A DNA stretch of 46,435 bases from an uncultured Caulobacterales bacterium (GCA_903858185.1 CAIOHT010000062.1:1-46435), one strand, 5' to 3'. Positions 25,887-34,416 are shown, numbered from the stretch's first letter. The notes: generated from the letters alone by a model not told the origin. Translations and numbers: made by a program.

Positions 25887-27728
25887 TTACCAGCCGCACG
25901 TCTCGCCCTTGTTCTGCTTCGTCAGCCAGATGTTCAGCGGCTTGAAGTAGTCGGCCACGGCGCTGGCGTCGGTGCGGGTCTCGCCCGTGAAGGCTTCCAG
26001 CGCTTCAGGCCACGGACGCGAGGCGCCCATCTCCATCATCGCGTTGAACTTCGCCCCGACCTCCTTGTTGCCGTAGGTCGAGCAGCGATGCAGCGGCCCG
26101 GTCCAGCCCGCCTGCTTGCAGGCGGCCCGCTGGAACTGGAACTGGTAGACATGCGCGAGGAAGTAGCGCGTGTACGGCACGTTGCCGGGCACGTGATACT
26201 TCGCCCCCGGATCGAAGGCGTCGGTCGGTCGCGTCGCGGGCGGCGTGATGCCCTGGTACTTGGTCCGCAGCGTCCACCAGCCGTCATTGTACTGCGCCGG
26301 GGTCAGCTGGCCGGAGAACACTTCCCAGCGCCAGCGGTCGACCAGCAGGCCGAACGGCATGAAGGCGATCTTGTCGAGCGCCATCTTCAGCAGGAAGGGG
26401 ATGTCGCCGTCCGGACCGGGCGCATCCTTAAGCAGGCCGATCTGCTGCAGGTAGGTCGGCGTGAGGGCCGACAGGCCGATGAAGTCGCCGATCGCCTCGT
26501 GGAAGCCGTCGTTCGCGCCGTTCTTGAAGATGTAGGGCTGAGCCTTGTAGGCGCGCTGGTAGTAGTTGTGACCCAGCTCGTGGTGGACCGTATAGAAGTC
26601 CTCGCCGTTGACCTTGGTGCACATCTTGATGCGGATGTCGTCGGCGTCATCCAGGTCCCAGGCCGAGGCGTGGCAGACGACTTCGCGGTCGCGCGGGCGG
26701 GTGATCTGCGAGCGGGTCCAGAAGGTCTCCGGCAGCGGCGCCAGTCCCATCGAGACGTAGAAGGCCTCGCCGGTCTTGACCATCTTCACCGCGTCGTAGC
26801 CGGCGTTCACCAGCAGGTCGTCGAGATTGTAGGACGGGGCCGTGCTCCTGGGCGCGACGATCGGATAGATGTTGCCCCACTGCTGGGCCCACATATTGCC
26901 CAGCAGGTCGGCCCGGATCGGGCCGGTGCGCGGCTGGACCGCGTCGCCGTACTTCTCGTTCAGGCGCGCCCGCACGTAGCAGTGCAGGTTCTTGTAGAAC
27001 GGCTCCAGCTGCTTCCACAGCCGGTCTGTCTCGGCGGCGAACGCATCGGGATCCATGTCGTAGCCCGAGCGCCACAGGGCGCCAGTGTCCTTGTAGCCCA
27101 GCGCCACGGAGCCCTCGTTGGAGAGCGCCACCAGGCGGGAATAGTCGGTCACCATCCCGGGCGAGATCGAGTGCCAGCCTTCCCAGACCGCCTTCAACTC
27201 CTCGGGATCGGTGCTCGTGGCGAGGATGTCCTCGGCGTCGTTCAGCGTCAGGGTCTTGCCCTTGTAGGTGAACTTGCCGGTCGAGTAGGTCGAATCCAGC
27301 CGTGAGGCGATGGTCGCCATCTCGTCGGCCGCGCCCGGACGCTGCGGCGCCGGCGCGACCAGGGCGCGCTTGAGGATATCGAGCTTGCGGCGGGTGACCG
27401 GGTCGACCGCGACCTTGTCATACTGCGCCGCCTGGATGGCCAGGCGGGTGGCGAGGTCGGTGATCTCCGACCCGGCCTTGGCCTCCAGCCACTGCGTGTC
27501 TTCGGTGATGTAGGTCGCCCGGACCCACGAGGCGCGGTTCACATACTGCGACAGGGCCGCCAGGTCGGTCTCGGCCTTGGCGATAAAGGCCAGGGCGTCA
27601 GCCGTGGTCGGAACGGCGGGGGCCGGCGCGGGGGTCGGTGCCTGGGCCTGGGCCACGGCGGCGACGCCGCCGATCCCGGCCACGATCGCCAGGGCCGCGC
27701 CGGCGGCCAGAAGTTTCGTCTTCAACAT
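25887..27728 (-). CDS. M2-family peptidyl-dipeptidase (angiotensin-converting-enzyme-like)
   Basis: About 613 residues, the size of a single ACE catalytic domain. It has a signal peptide (cleavage near AQAQA) and so is probably periplasmic. The zinc site is HELGH within VHHELGHNYYQRAY, followed by the third ligand Glu in GFHEAIGDFIGLS. Other M2 blocks include TKVNGEDFYTVHHE and the final substrate-pocket region PLHRCSTYGNKEVGAKF. It removes C-terminal dipeptides from peptides. I chose ATG 27728 because GAGG lies nine bases upstream and the signal peptide begins there; ATG 27737 and GTG 27743 are in frame. Confidence 0.94.
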   Translation of the reverse strand: MLKTKLLAAGAALAIVAGIGGVAAVAQAQAPTPAPAPAVPTTADALAFIAKAETDLAALSQYVNRASWVRATYITEDTQWLEAKAGSEITDLATRLAIQAAQYDKVAVDPVTRRKLDILKRALVAPAPQRPGAADEMATIASRLDSTYSTGKFTYKGKTLTLNDAEDILATSTDPEELKAVWEGWHSISPGMVTDYSRLVALSNEGSVALGYKDTGALWRSGYDMDPDAFAAETDRLWKQLEPFYKNLHCYVRARLNEKYGDAVQPRTGPIRADLLGNMWAQQWGNIYPIVAPRSTAPSYNLDDLLVNAGYDAVKMVKTGEAFYVSMGLAPLPETFWTRSQITRPRDREVVCHASAWDLDDADDIRIKMCTKVNGEDFYTVHHELGHNYYQRAYKAQPYIFKNGANDGFHEAIGDFIGLSALTPTYLQQIGLLKDAPGPDGDIPFLLKMALDKIAFMPFGLLVDRWRWEVFSGQLTPAQYNDGWWTLRTKYQGITPPATRPTDAFDPGAKYHVPGNVPYTRYFLAHVYQFQFQRAACKQAGWTGPLHRCSTYGNKEVGAKFNAMMEMGASRPWPEALEAFTGETRTDASAVADYFKPLNIWLTKQNKGETCGW

Positions 27729-27825
27729 GGAACGCATCCTCACGGGGGAATTTATTGCGCGGCATGGGAAGGGCGAGCGGGGGTTCCGTCAAGCGGCCGT
27801 GTCAGGTCCGGGCCACCAACCTCCG

Positions 27826-27852
27826 TCATGGCCCGGCTTGTCCGGGCCACGA
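27826..27852. repeat. Short palindromic element TGGCCCGG-N5-CCGGGCCA
   Basis: An 8-bp perfect inverted repeat with loop CTTGT occurs at 27829-27849, in the 150-base gap between the M2 peptidase start and the mtgA stop. Its sequence (ATGGCCCGGCTTGTCCGGGCCA) resembles a palindromic repeat common between genes in alphaproteobacteria. It could also act as a terminator hairpin for mtgA, although no T tract follows on the minus strand. Only one copy is in the window. Confidence 0.5.
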
Positions 27853-27881
27853 CGAGCATGACGAAGAGGATACAGGCGCGG

Positions 27882-28862
27882 TCAGTCCGTAGTCTTGAAC
27901 TCAGGCTCGGGCGGCACAGGGTCCGGAACTGGCGCGGGCTCGACCGGAACCGGTTCAAGGACAGGCGGAGGCGGCAGGGGATCGGTCTTGCGCTCCGGCG
28001 CGGGCTGGCGCGCGGCGGGCTTGCGCTCGGGCGCAGGTTCAGCCCGCTCGGCCCGCGTGGCCGACCGGAGATTCCCGACGCAGGCCGACAGGCCGTCGCT
28101 GCGCACTGTGCCGGCCGCCGCGCCGATGCGGCGGGAACGTCTGGCGACATATTTGCCCGGATTGACGGCCTTGTACTTGAGCGGATTGGGCAGGATGGCC
28201 ACCAGGCGCGCCGCCTGCGCCCGCGTCAGCTGGTCGGCGCTGACGCCGAAATAGCGCTGCGCGGCAGCCTCGGCGCCATAGGTCCCGGCCCCCATCTCGG
28301 CGACGTTGAGATAGACCTCCATGATCCGGCGCTTGCCCCAGAGCGTCTCGATAAGGACCGTGTAGTAGGCCTCCAGCCCCTTGCGCAGATACGAGCGCTG
28401 CGGCCACAGGAAAACGTTCTTCGCCGTCTGCTGGCTGATTGTCGAACCACCCCGGATCTTCCCGGGCCGGCGCTTGTTGGACGCCGCGGCCTTCTGGATC
28501 GCCTCGAAATCAAAGCCGTCGTGGGCGCAGAACTTGGCGTCCTCCGACGCGATCGCGGCCTGCACCAGGGCCGGCGAAATCCGCTTCAGCGGGCGCCAGC
28601 GGTAGTCGAGCCCTTTGCCCTCGAACAGGCGCTGGACCATCAGGATGGTCACGGGCGGCGGCACGAAGCGGTACAGCAGCGTCACCCCGACGGGCAGCAC
28701 AACGGTCAGAATGAAGCCCCAGATGAACACGGCGCGGACCAGCCGGCCGAGTCCGCCGGGTCGTCGGGCCGGGCGCGGCGGCGGCAGGGGCTCCGACGGA
28801 GTCGGCGCGTCGGCCCCGGACGGGATGCTGTACTGCGGCTCTTGCGGCGGTTCCTGGCTCAA
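27882..28862 (-). CDS. mtgA: Monofunctional peptidoglycan transglycosylase with Pro-rich ends
   Basis: A GT51 glycosyltransferase that polymerises lipid II into glycan strands, without a penicillin-binding transpeptidase domain. After a Pro-rich cytosolic start, there is one transmembrane helix ([17 protein letters not shown]) and the GT51 core: [18 protein letters not shown] with the catalytic Glu, [43 protein letters not shown], and [15 protein letters not shown] [12 protein letters not shown]. The last ~75 residues are Pro/Glu/Arg-rich and not usual for MtgA (about 230-250 residues). I placed the start at TTG 28862 because AAGGGGAGC precedes it; the open frame extends to 28937, and no ATG lies between. 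Confidence 0.88.
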   Translation of the reverse strand: MSQEPPQEPQYSIPSGADAPTPSEPLPPPRPARRPGGLGRLVRAVFIWGFILTVVLPVGVTLLYRFVPPPVTILMVQRLFEGKGLDYRWRPLKRISPALVQAAIASEDAKFCAHDGFDFEAIQKAAASNKRRPGKIRGGSTISQQTAKNVFLWPQRSYLRKGLEAYYTVLIETLWGKRRIMEVYLNVAEMGAGTYGAEAAAQRYFGVSADQLTRAQAARLVAILPNPLKYKAVNPGKYVARRSRRIGAAAGTVRSDGLSACVGNLRSATRAERAEPAPERKPAARQPAPERKTDPLPPPPVLEPVPVEPAPVPDPVPPEPEFKTTD

Positions 28863-28942
28863 TCCCGCTCCCCTTGCCTTGACGCTGCGGACGGATGCTA
28901 GCCACTGGGACAGCGTCTGTCGCCCACCAGAAAGCATCCGCC

Positions 28943-29605
28943 ATGAATGTCACCGAGGCCGTTGATCGTCGCGTCTCCGTCCGCGCCTATCTGGACAGGC
29001 CGGTCTCCGGCGAGCTCGTCCGCGAGCTGTTGCTGGCCGCCCAGCGCGCGCCATCCGGCGGCAACCTGCAGCCCTGGCGGGTTCACGCCCTGACCGGCGC
29101 GCCGCTGGAGGGGCTGAAGGCGAAGGTCGCCGCCAACCTCGCCGGCGAAACGCCCGAGTACGATGTCTATCCACCCGATCTGTGGGACCCGTTCCGCACC
29201 CGCCGCTTCCAGTGCGGCGAGGACCTCTATGCGACCATCGGCATCCCGCGCGAGGACAAGCCCGCGCGGCTGCAGCAGCTGTTCAAGAACACCCAGCTGT
29301 TCGGCGCGCCCGTCGGCCTGTTCTTCAGCCTCGACCGCAAGCTCGGCCCGCCCCAGTGGTCGGACGTCGGCATGTACATGCAGACCCTGATGCTGCTGGC
29401 GACGGAACGCGGCCTGGCCACCTGCGCCCAGGAGTTCTGGGCCCGCTATCCGAAGACGGTGGCCGAACACCTGGCCCTGCCCGACGACCACATGCTGTTC
29501 TCCGGCATGGCGCTCGGCTGGCCCGACGACACCGCGCCGATCAACACCCTGCGCACCCGGCGGGATCCGTTCGAGGTCTGGGCCGAGATGAGGGGGTTTG
29601 AGTAG
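28943..29605 (+). CDS. Nitroreductase family FMN oxidoreductase
   Basis: A 220-residue FMN-dependent NAD(P)H oxidoreductase of the nitroreductase superfamily. The FMN-binding start [13 protein letters not shown] and [17 protein letters not shown] are clear, and [22 protein letters not shown] is the usual C-terminal block. Substrates of such enzymes include nitroaromatics and quinones; nothing here chooses among them. The ATG at 28943 is preferred over the frame-open position at 28895 because the family alignment begins there. The gene diverges from mtgA and converges on the WD40 gene, with a repeat element between. Confidence 0.9.
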   Translation: MNVTEAVDRRVSVRAYLDRPVSGELVRELLLAAQRAPSGGNLQPWRVHALTGAPLEGLKAKVAANLAGETPEYDVYPPDLWDPFRTRRFQCGEDLYATIGIPREDKPARLQQLFKNTQLFGAPVGLFFSLDRKLGPPQWSDVGMYMQTLMLLATERGLATCAQEFWARYPKTVAEHLALPDDHMLFSGMALGWPDDTAPINTLRTRRDPFEVWAEMRGFE

Positions 29606-29614
29606 GAAGGTTGT

Positions 29615-29730
29615 GTGGTTCGAGACGCGATCCTGAAGGATCGCTCCTCACCATGACGAACACCAGAGAAGCTCAACCCTCTACGTCATCCTGAGGAGCG
29701 AGCCTCAAGCGAGCGTCTCGAAGGACGCAC
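29615..29730. repeat. ~104-bp palindromic element with 10-bp terminal inverted repeats, copy A
   Basis: TTCGAGACGC at 29619-29628 and GCGTCTCGAA at 29713-29722 are perfect inverted ends. Between them, GCTCCTCACCATGACG and CGTCATCCTGAGGAGC form inner imperfect inverted arms. The reverse complement of 40897-40999 is a second copy with the same ends and most of the same interior. It fills the gap between the convergent nitroreductase and WD40 genes. It has no coding capacity and looks like a non-autonomous palindromic repeat. Confidence 0.9.
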
Positions 29731-29736
29731 GGGGAC

Positions 29737-30729
29737 CTAAAGCCCCGTCTCCACCACCCCGGCGCCGCCGTCCTCATCGCCCCAGGCCACCCGTGAGCCG
29801 TCGAGGCTGATGGCCAGGGCGCTGATGGCCGCGCCTTTTTCCGCCTTGAGATGCTCGATCTTGCCGCTCTTCAGGTCTGCGGCCCAGACGCGGCCGTCGT
29901 CGAGGCCGGCGGCGAGGATCGAGGCGTTCGGCGTGCCGGCGACCCGCGCGACCATGGCTGACTGATCGTAGCCGATCTCGGCCGCATCCTTGCCCATCGG
30001 GCCGGTCGCGCCGGCGAACGGCCAGACCACCGCACCGTTCGAGCCGGACGTGGCCATCATCAGCCCGTTCGACAGGAAGCTCATGCTCTTCACCTTGCCC
30101 GGGTAGCCGCCCATGCGCAGGTTCTTGTCGTCGGCGACCTTCCAGCCGTGCAGCTGGTTCTCCTGCATGGCGCTCATGAGGAAGCGGCCGTCAGGGCTCC
30201 AGGCGACCAGCACATGGCTGCCGGCCCATTTGAGGATCTGCGGCTTCTGGTCGGCGATCCTGGCGTACCAGAGCGCCGCGCCGTTGTAGGTCGCCACCGC
30301 GAGGCGCCGGCCCTTCGGGTCGAACGCCACGTCGGCGGCAGACTTCTCGTGGGTGAAGACGCGGCTGAAGGCGGGGTCTTTCGGATCGAGCACATGCAGG
30401 TCGCGGCCAGCGGTGAAAGCGATCAGGCCCGATTCGGCGCTGGCGGCGACGGAGTCGATCCAGCGGCCCTTCACCTCGCCGACAAGGCTGGCGACGATCT
30501 CGCCCCCCTCAAGCCGCGTCCAGACCACCCGGCCGTCGTCACCGCCGGTGAGAATGCCGAGGCCTGACGGATGGACGCAGGCGGACAGCACAGCGCCCTG
30601 GTGGGCCTCAACGGTGACGAACCCGTCCCCCGTCACGGCGCGCACGGTTCCGTCGCCCAGAGCGAACATTGTTCGTCCGGAACGGTCGAAGAGCGCGGCG
30701 GTCACATAGGCGTCGAAATCGAAAGTCAT
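29737..30729 (-). CDS. WD40 repeat protein, probable beta-propeller
   Basis: A 330-residue protein without signal peptide, made of repeats of about 40 residues with WD40-like patterns such as GAVLSACVHPSGLGILTGGDDGRVVW, HVLVAWSPDGRFLMSAM and ISALAISLDGSRVAWGDEDG. Repeat number is about seven, enough for one propeller. Such proteins serve as binding platforms, and the partner here is unknown. The start at 30729 gives MTFDFDAYVTAALFD, directly before the first repeat. It is divergent from exbD; no functional link with it is evident. Confidence 0.83.
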   Translation of the reverse strand: MTFDFDAYVTAALFDRSGRTMFALGDGTVRAVTGDGFVTVEAHQGAVLSACVHPSGLGILTGGDDGRVVWTRLEGGEIVASLVGEVKGRWIDSVAASAESGLIAFTAGRDLHVLDPKDPAFSRVFTHEKSAADVAFDPKGRRLAVATYNGAALWYARIADQKPQILKWAGSHVLVAWSPDGRFLMSAMQENQLHGWKVADDKNLRMGGYPGKVKSMSFLSNGLMMATSGSNGAVVWPFAGATGPMGKDAAEIGYDQSAMVARVAGTPNASILAAGLDDGRVWAADLKSGKIEHLKAEKGAAISALAISLDGSRVAWGDEDGGAGVVETGL

Positions 30730-30884
30730 GGTGGCGCGTTTATAACGCAGGCTTGGCCTTGCCCAGCGGCCGTTCGTTTTCGCCTGCCAAGCGAGACAGG
30801 CTTTACAAGCGGCAGCAGTCGCGTAATGGGTTTTGACGAATGACAGCGGGCGGCACGCGTTTGCCCGCGCAAGGGAGTGTCGGA

Positions 30885-31337
30885 ATGGGTGCGAAGCTGG
30901 GCGGGAGCGGCGGCTCCAAGTACGATCTGGGTCAGAACAGCGAGATCAACGTTACGCCGTTCGTTGACATCATGCTCGTGCTGCTGATCATCTTCATGGT
31001 CGCGGCGCCGATGGCCACGGTCTCGATCGCGCTCGACCTGCCGCCTGCGGTTCCGCCCAACCCCAATGACCCCAAGCCCAAGAAGCCCGTCTTCATCTCG
31101 ATCCAGAAGACCGGCGCGATCTTCGTCGGTGAAGCGGTCCAGTCCAGCCTGGTCAATCTGCCGGCCGACATCCCCGCCGCCATGCAGAAGGAAGGCGTCA
31201 CCGGCAACTTCACCGAAGAGCGCGTCTTCGTGCGCGCCGACGCCGACGTGATGTACGAGCAGTTCATGGCCGTGCTGAACGTCCTGCAGGCCAACGGCTA
31301 CTTCAAGATCGGCCTGATCAACGAAGACATCGAATAG
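30885..31337 (+). CDS. exbD: ExbD-type biopolymer transport protein
   Basis: A 150-residue inner-membrane protein with one N-terminal helix (NVTPFVDIMLVLLIIFMVAAPM) that carries the conserved Asp of ExbD/TolR proton channels, and a periplasmic domain. It would work with ExbB and TonB to energise outer-membrane receptors such as the two in this window. No exbB or tonB is adjacent. The ATG at 30885 has AAGGGAG nine bases upstream; an upstream frame-open ATG at 30840 is less likely. A terminator follows at 31362-31389. TolR is an alternative, but the lone position without tolQ/tolA favours ExbD. Confidence 0.9.
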   Translation: MGAKLGGSGGSKYDLGQNSEINVTPFVDIMLVLLIIFMVAAPMATVSIALDLPPAVPPNPNDPKPKKPVFISIQKTGAIFVGEAVQSSLVNLPADIPAAMQKEGVTGNFTEERVFVRADADVMYEQFMAVLNVLQANGYFKIGLINEDIE

Positions 31338-31361
31338 GTCGGCCTCACAGCCAGACATGCG

Positions 31362-31389
31362 AAAGGCCGGTGGAAACACCGGCCTTTTT
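31362..31389 (+). terminator. Rho-independent terminator after exbD
   Basis: AAAGGCCGGTG and CACCGGCCTTT pair around GAAA, giving an 11-bp stem with a stable tetraloop, followed by TTCC and more T. It lies 25 bases after the exbD stop. Confidence 0.92.
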
Positions 31390-31395
31390 CCTTTT

Positions 31396-31424
31396 GGGGA
31401 CATGTACCGAAGGTACGTGTCCCC
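31396..31424. repeat. 29-bp palindromic repeat, copy 2
   Basis: GGGGACATGTACC, GAA, GGTACGTGTCCCC. This is the exact reverse complement of copy 3 at 31446-31474, so the two form a large inverted pair with a 21-base spacer. It lies between the convergent exbD and GTPase genes, directly after the exbD terminator. Confidence 0.9.
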
Positions 31425-31445
31425 TATTCGAGCAGAACCGGTTTG

Positions 31446-31474
31446 GGGGACACGTACCTTCGGTACATGTCCCC
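31446..31474. repeat. 29-bp palindromic repeat, copy 3
   Basis: GGGGACACGTACC, TTC, GGTACATGTCCCC. It matches copy 1 (1939-1967) at all but one base in the same orientation. Its last base is the G of the TAG stop of the COG0523 GTPase gene (31474-31476 on the minus strand), so the element abuts the coding region exactly. Confidence 0.9.
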
Positions 31475-32550
31475 TAAGCCACGCACCCTTCAAACCCGGC
31501 CTTCAGTGCGGCTTCGTCGAGGTCCCGGCCGATGAACACCATCCGGCTGTAGCGATGCTCGCCGTCCTTCCAGTCGCGCTGGAAGTCGCCCTCGAGGATC
31601 ATGTGCACGGCCTGGAACACCAGGCGCCGGCTTTCGCCCTTCACGTCCAGGATGCCCTTGGCGCGCAGGATGTCGGGACCCTTGTCCTGCAACAGCTGGT
31701 TCAGCCAGTTGGTCACCTTGATGCCGTCGAGCGGCTTTTCAAACGTCAGCGACACGCCGCGGATGCCGGCCTCGGCCACGTGATCGTGGGCCGCGTGGTC
31801 GTGGTGACTGTGATCGTGGTGGTGATGGTCGTGCCCGTGGTCGTGGTCGTGGTCGCAGTGCTCGTCGTGCACATGCCCCGCCTCGCCGTGCGCGGGATTG
31901 AGGAACTCCGGCTCCAGCTCGGTGATGCGGTCCAGATCGAACCCGCCGCGGCCGAGAATCGCATCGAGCGGCACGGCCGAGCGCTGGGTATGGTGGATGG
32001 GCGCCAGCGGGTTGATCCGGCGGATCTGCGCCTCGACGGCCTTCAGCTGCGCCGGCGTCACCAGGTCGGTCTTGTTGAGCAGGATCTGGTCGGCGAAGGC
32101 GATCTGCTCGACCGCCTCGCGGCTGTCCGCCAGCCGCAGGGGCAGGTGCAGGGCGTCGACCACCGTGGTGACGGAGTCCAGCTTCGTGCGGGCCCGCACG
32201 TCGTCGTCGACGAAAAAGGTCTGGGCCACCGGGCCGGGGTCGGCCAGGCCCGTGGTCTCGACGATGATCGCGTCGAAGCCACCCTTGCGCTTCATCAGGC
32301 CCGAGACGACCCGGATCAGGTCGCCGCGCACCGTGCAGCAGACGCAGCCGTTGTTCATTTCGAACACTTCCTCGTCGGCGCCGACGACCAGGTCGTTGTC
32401 GATGCCGATCTCGCCGAACTCGTTGACGATCACGGCGTAGCGCTTGCCGTGGTCCTCGGTGAGGATGCGGTTGAGGAGCGTGGTCTTGCCGGCGCCGAGG
32501 TAGCCGGTGAGCACGGTGACGGGGATGCGGGCGGGAGCGGTGTCGGTCAT
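31474..32550 (-). CDS. His-rich COG0523 (CobW/ZNG1-like) metallochaperone GTPase
   Basis: A 358-residue G3E GTPase. Walker A is GYLGAGKT (16-23), followed by the metal-binding CxCC motif C69-V-C71-C72, the Walker B/switch ETTGLADP (98-105) and guanine-specificity NKTD (159-162). Residues 221-257 contain 18 His plus many Asp, typical of zinc-handling members. The C-terminal CobW_C domain follows. Family members such as ZNG1, YeiR and ZigA deliver zinc to client enzymes when zinc is scarce. The gene starts 19 bases after the permease stop and shares its Zur-type operator. Zinc rather than cobalt is inferred from the operator, the His tract and the lack of cobalamin genes nearby. Confidence 0.92.
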   Translation of the reverse strand: MTDTAPARIPVTVLTGYLGAGKTTLLNRILTEDHGKRYAVIVNEFGEIGIDNDLVVGADEEVFEMNNGCVCCTVRGDLIRVVSGLMKRKGGFDAIIVETTGLADPGPVAQTFFVDDDVRARTKLDSVTTVVDALHLPLRLADSREAVEQIAFADQILLNKTDLVTPAQLKAVEAQIRRINPLAPIHHTQRSAVPLDAILGRGGFDLDRITELEPEFLNPAHGEAGHVHDEHCDHDHDHGHDHHHHDHSHHDHAAHDHVAEAGIRGVSLTFEKPLDGIKVTNWLNQLLQDKGPDILRAKGILDVKGESRRLVFQAVHMILEGDFQRDWKDGEHRYSRMVFIGRDLDEAALKAGFEGCVA

Positions 32551-32569
32551 GGGCCGGTAGATAGGCGGC

Positions 32570-33217
32570 TCAGAGACTGAAAACCACCACCACGATGGCC
32601 AGTGTCACCAGAACCGCGCCGAGGAACGCCGATTCGTACCGCGCCAGCCGGTCCATGCGGAAATGCGCCATCCCGGCCCAGGTCAGGGTGATCAGCGCGA
32701 CCATCCCGGCAAAGGTGCCGACCAGGAACGCCGTGCTCAGCAGGATCAGGCCGGGCCAGCCGTGTGTGTCGCCCGTCAGATAGAAGGAGAGCAGGACCTC
32801 GCCCGGCGACAGCGCCAGCGCCCCGACGACACCCCACCAGGCGGCGCGGTCGTCCACCCGGGGCGGAGCGACGAGCGCCGGATCCGCCAGCCCGGCGACG
32901 GCGACGCGGCGCTGGAAGGCGCGCGCTATATAGAAGAGTCCAAATCCCAGCAGCAGGGCCGCAGCCGCGTAGTGCAGAACGCCCTGGATCCACTGCTCGA
33001 CAAACCGGCCGGCCATCAGGATCAGCACGCCGACGATCGAGGTCGTCAGGATGTGCCCGAGCGCCGCCGCCGCCGCCGCCGCCAGCACGCGCTGCAATCG
33101 CCAGCCCTGGGCGCGGCCGACCAGCACGAACGGCAGCCAGTGCGTGGGGATGGCCGCATGCACCAGGGCCACGCCGAAACCGGCCGCCGCGAAGGACAGG
33201 AAGAAGGGCGAGATCAC
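32570..33217 (-). CDS. H-x5-H membrane permease, candidate zinc transporter
   Basis: About 215 residues with six or so hydrophobic segments. The first helix carries [11 protein letters not shown] (His20 and His26), the same H-x5-H spacing as NiCoT and RcnA metal permeases; His55 lies in the third segment (LGHILTT), and the second half has [13 protein letters not shown] (137-149). I chose GTG 33217, because the frame-open start at 33289 would put the operator inside the gene and no ATG lies before residue 68. Its stop is 19 bases before the COG0523 GTPase gene. Transition metal transport is inferred; I cannot name a characterised orthologue. A long cytosolic loop lies around residues 100-126. 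Confidence 0.72.
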   Translation of the reverse strand: MISPFFLSFAAAGFGVALVHAAIPTHWLPFVLVGRAQGWRLQRVLAAAAAAALGHILTTSIVGVLILMAGRFVEQWIQGVLHYAAAALLLGFGLFYIARAFQRRVAVAGLADPALVAPPRVDDRAAWWGVVGALALSPGEVLLSFYLTGDTHGWPGLILLSTAFLVGTFAGMVALITLTWAGMAHFRMDRLARYESAFLGAVLVTLAIVVVVFSL

Positions 33218-33232
33218 CCCCGGGCTATAGCC

Positions 33233-33248
33233 TGTTACAAAATAACAT
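33233..33248. promoter_or_regulatory. Probable Zur operator of the permease/GTPase operon
   Basis: TGTTAC, AAA, ATAACA plus T is a 6-3-6 dyad with one mismatch. It differs from the operator of the zinc receptor gene at only two of 16 positions. It lies 15 bases upstream of the proposed GTG start, so the transcript may have almost no leader. It is within the divergent region between this operon and rplU. Assignment to Zur is inferred from motif and target genes. Confidence 0.72.
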
Positions 33249-33335
33249 GCCAGCAGGTTTGCCGGATCCGGCCGACCACGGTCGCTCAATCGGTCCGGAG
33301 AAGGGACTGATCGCGCTTTGCAGGGCCTCGCGGCG

Positions 33336-33363
33336 TTGACTCAGAAAGCGCCGGCTGTATAAG
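33336..33363 (+). promoter_or_regulatory. Predicted sigma-70-type promoter of rplU-rpmA
   Basis: TTGACT (33336-33341) and TATAAG (33358-33363) are separated by 16 bases, close to the housekeeping consensus. Transcription would start near 33370, about 70 bases before the L21 ATG. Confidence 0.65.
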
Positions 33364-33375
33364 ACCGCTCCCTCG

Positions 33376-33400
33376 CCCGCGGGACACCTCGCGGGCGCGA
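33376..33400 (+). other. Hairpin in the rplU leader
   Basis: GCCCGCG and CGCGGGC pair around GGACACCT, within the predicted leader between the promoter and the L21 start at 33439. ATCTATTTT follows a few bases later. It may be an attenuator or an L21-binding leader structure; this is speculative. Confidence 0.35.
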
Positions 33401-33438
33401 TCTATTTTGCGAACTCTAGATTTTTCAAGGCGCACACG

Positions 33439-34053
33439 ATGTACGCGGTGATCAAGACCGGCGGCAAGCAGTACCGGGTCCAGGCTGGGGATCTGCTTGT
33501 TGTCGAGAAGCTGGCGGGTGAGCCCGGCGCGGATGTCGCGTTCGGCGAAGTCCTCATGCTGGGCGATGGCGACGCGGTGACCGTGGGCGCGCCCCTGGTC
33601 GACGGCGCGACCGTCAACGCCACCCTGATTGAGACCCGCAAGGGCGACAAGGTGAAGATCTTCAAGAAGATCCGCCGTCAGGGCTATCGCCGCACGAAGG
33701 GCCACCGCCAGCACGAGACCGTGCTGCGGGTCACCTCGGTCGCCGGCGCCGGCAAGACCGACAAGTGGGACGGCGAAGTCAGCCTGACCACCAAGCGCGA
33801 GCTCGACGCCCGCGCCCGCGGCCTGGCCTTCCAGCCGCTCGGCGGCGCGACGCCGAAGGCGGAAAAGGCGGCCCCGGCCGCCAAGGTCGCCAAGGCTGCT
33901 CCGGCTCCCAAGGCTGAAGCTGCTGAAGCGCCCAAGGCTGCCGCGCCGAAGAAGGCTGCTGCTCCGAAGGCCGCCAAGGCCGACGGTGACGCCGCCCCCG
34001 CCAAGAAGGCCGCTGCGAAGAAGCCGGCCGCCAAGAAGGACGGCGACGCCTGA
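33439..34053 (+). CDS. rplU: 50S ribosomal protein L21 with long Ala/Lys-rich tail
   Basis: 204 residues, about twice the usual L21 length (about 103). Residues 1-105 are the standard L21 domain: MYAVIKTGGKQYRVQAGD, KVKIFKKIRRQGYRRTKGHRQ. From about residue 135 the protein becomes a low-complexity Ala/Lys/Pro tail resembling histone H1-like sequences. Similar tails occur in alphaproteobacterial L21 proteins. It is a structural component of the large subunit that binds 23S rRNA. It is the first gene of the rplU-rpmA operon, 32 bases before rpmA. Confidence 0.97.
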   Translation: MYAVIKTGGKQYRVQAGDLLVVEKLAGEPGADVAFGEVLMLGDGDAVTVGAPLVDGATVNATLIETRKGDKVKIFKKIRRQGYRRTKGHRQHETVLRVTSVAGAGKTDKWDGEVSLTTKRELDARARGLAFQPLGGATPKAEKAAPAAKVAKAAPAPKAEAAEAPKAAAPKKAAAPKAAKADGDAAPAKKAAAKKPAAKKDGDA

Positions 34054-34085
34054 TCGGCGGCGCCTCGAGAGAGTAGGAGAGCACT

Positions 34086-34361
34086 ATGGCTCACAAGAAA
34101 TCAGGCGGCTCCTCGCGCAACGGTCGCGACTCCGCCGGCCGCCGTCTCGGCGTGAAGAAGTTCGGCGGCGAGAAGGTCCTCGCCGGCAACATCATTATCC
34201 GTCAGCGCGGCACGAAGTTCTGGCCGGGCACGAATGTGGGCATCGGCAAGGACCACACCCTCTTCGCGCTCGTACATGGCGCGGTGAAGTTTGTGACCAA
34301 GCGCAACAATCGCACCTACGCGACGGTCGTTCCGGCCGAGGTCGCCCAGGCCGCCGAATAG
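34086..34361 (+). CDS. rpmA: 50S ribosomal protein L27
   Basis: 91 residues with the canonical L27 start [20 protein letters not shown], whose N-terminal tail reaches the peptidyl transferase centre, followed by LGVKKFGGE and the [22 protein letters not shown] block. It starts MAHKK directly, without the cleavable N-terminal extension of Firmicutes L27. GAGAGAGTAGGAGAG before the ATG holds a strong ribosome binding site. A terminator follows at 34417-34451. Confidence 0.98.
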   Translation: MAHKKSGGSSRNGRDSAGRRLGVKKFGGEKVLAGNIIIRQRGTKFWPGTNVGIGKDHTLFALVHGAVKFVTKRNNRTYATVVPAEVAQAAE

Positions 34362-34416
34362 GCGACCCGACCTTCTCCGGATCGCCCGTACAGGCGATCC
34401 GGACATGCAATTCCTC

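Noticed and set aside
31474..32550. COG0523 gene as cobalamin-pathway CobW
   Set aside because: No cobalamin biosynthesis gene is near, the protein has an extreme His tract, and the operon carries a Zur-type operator.
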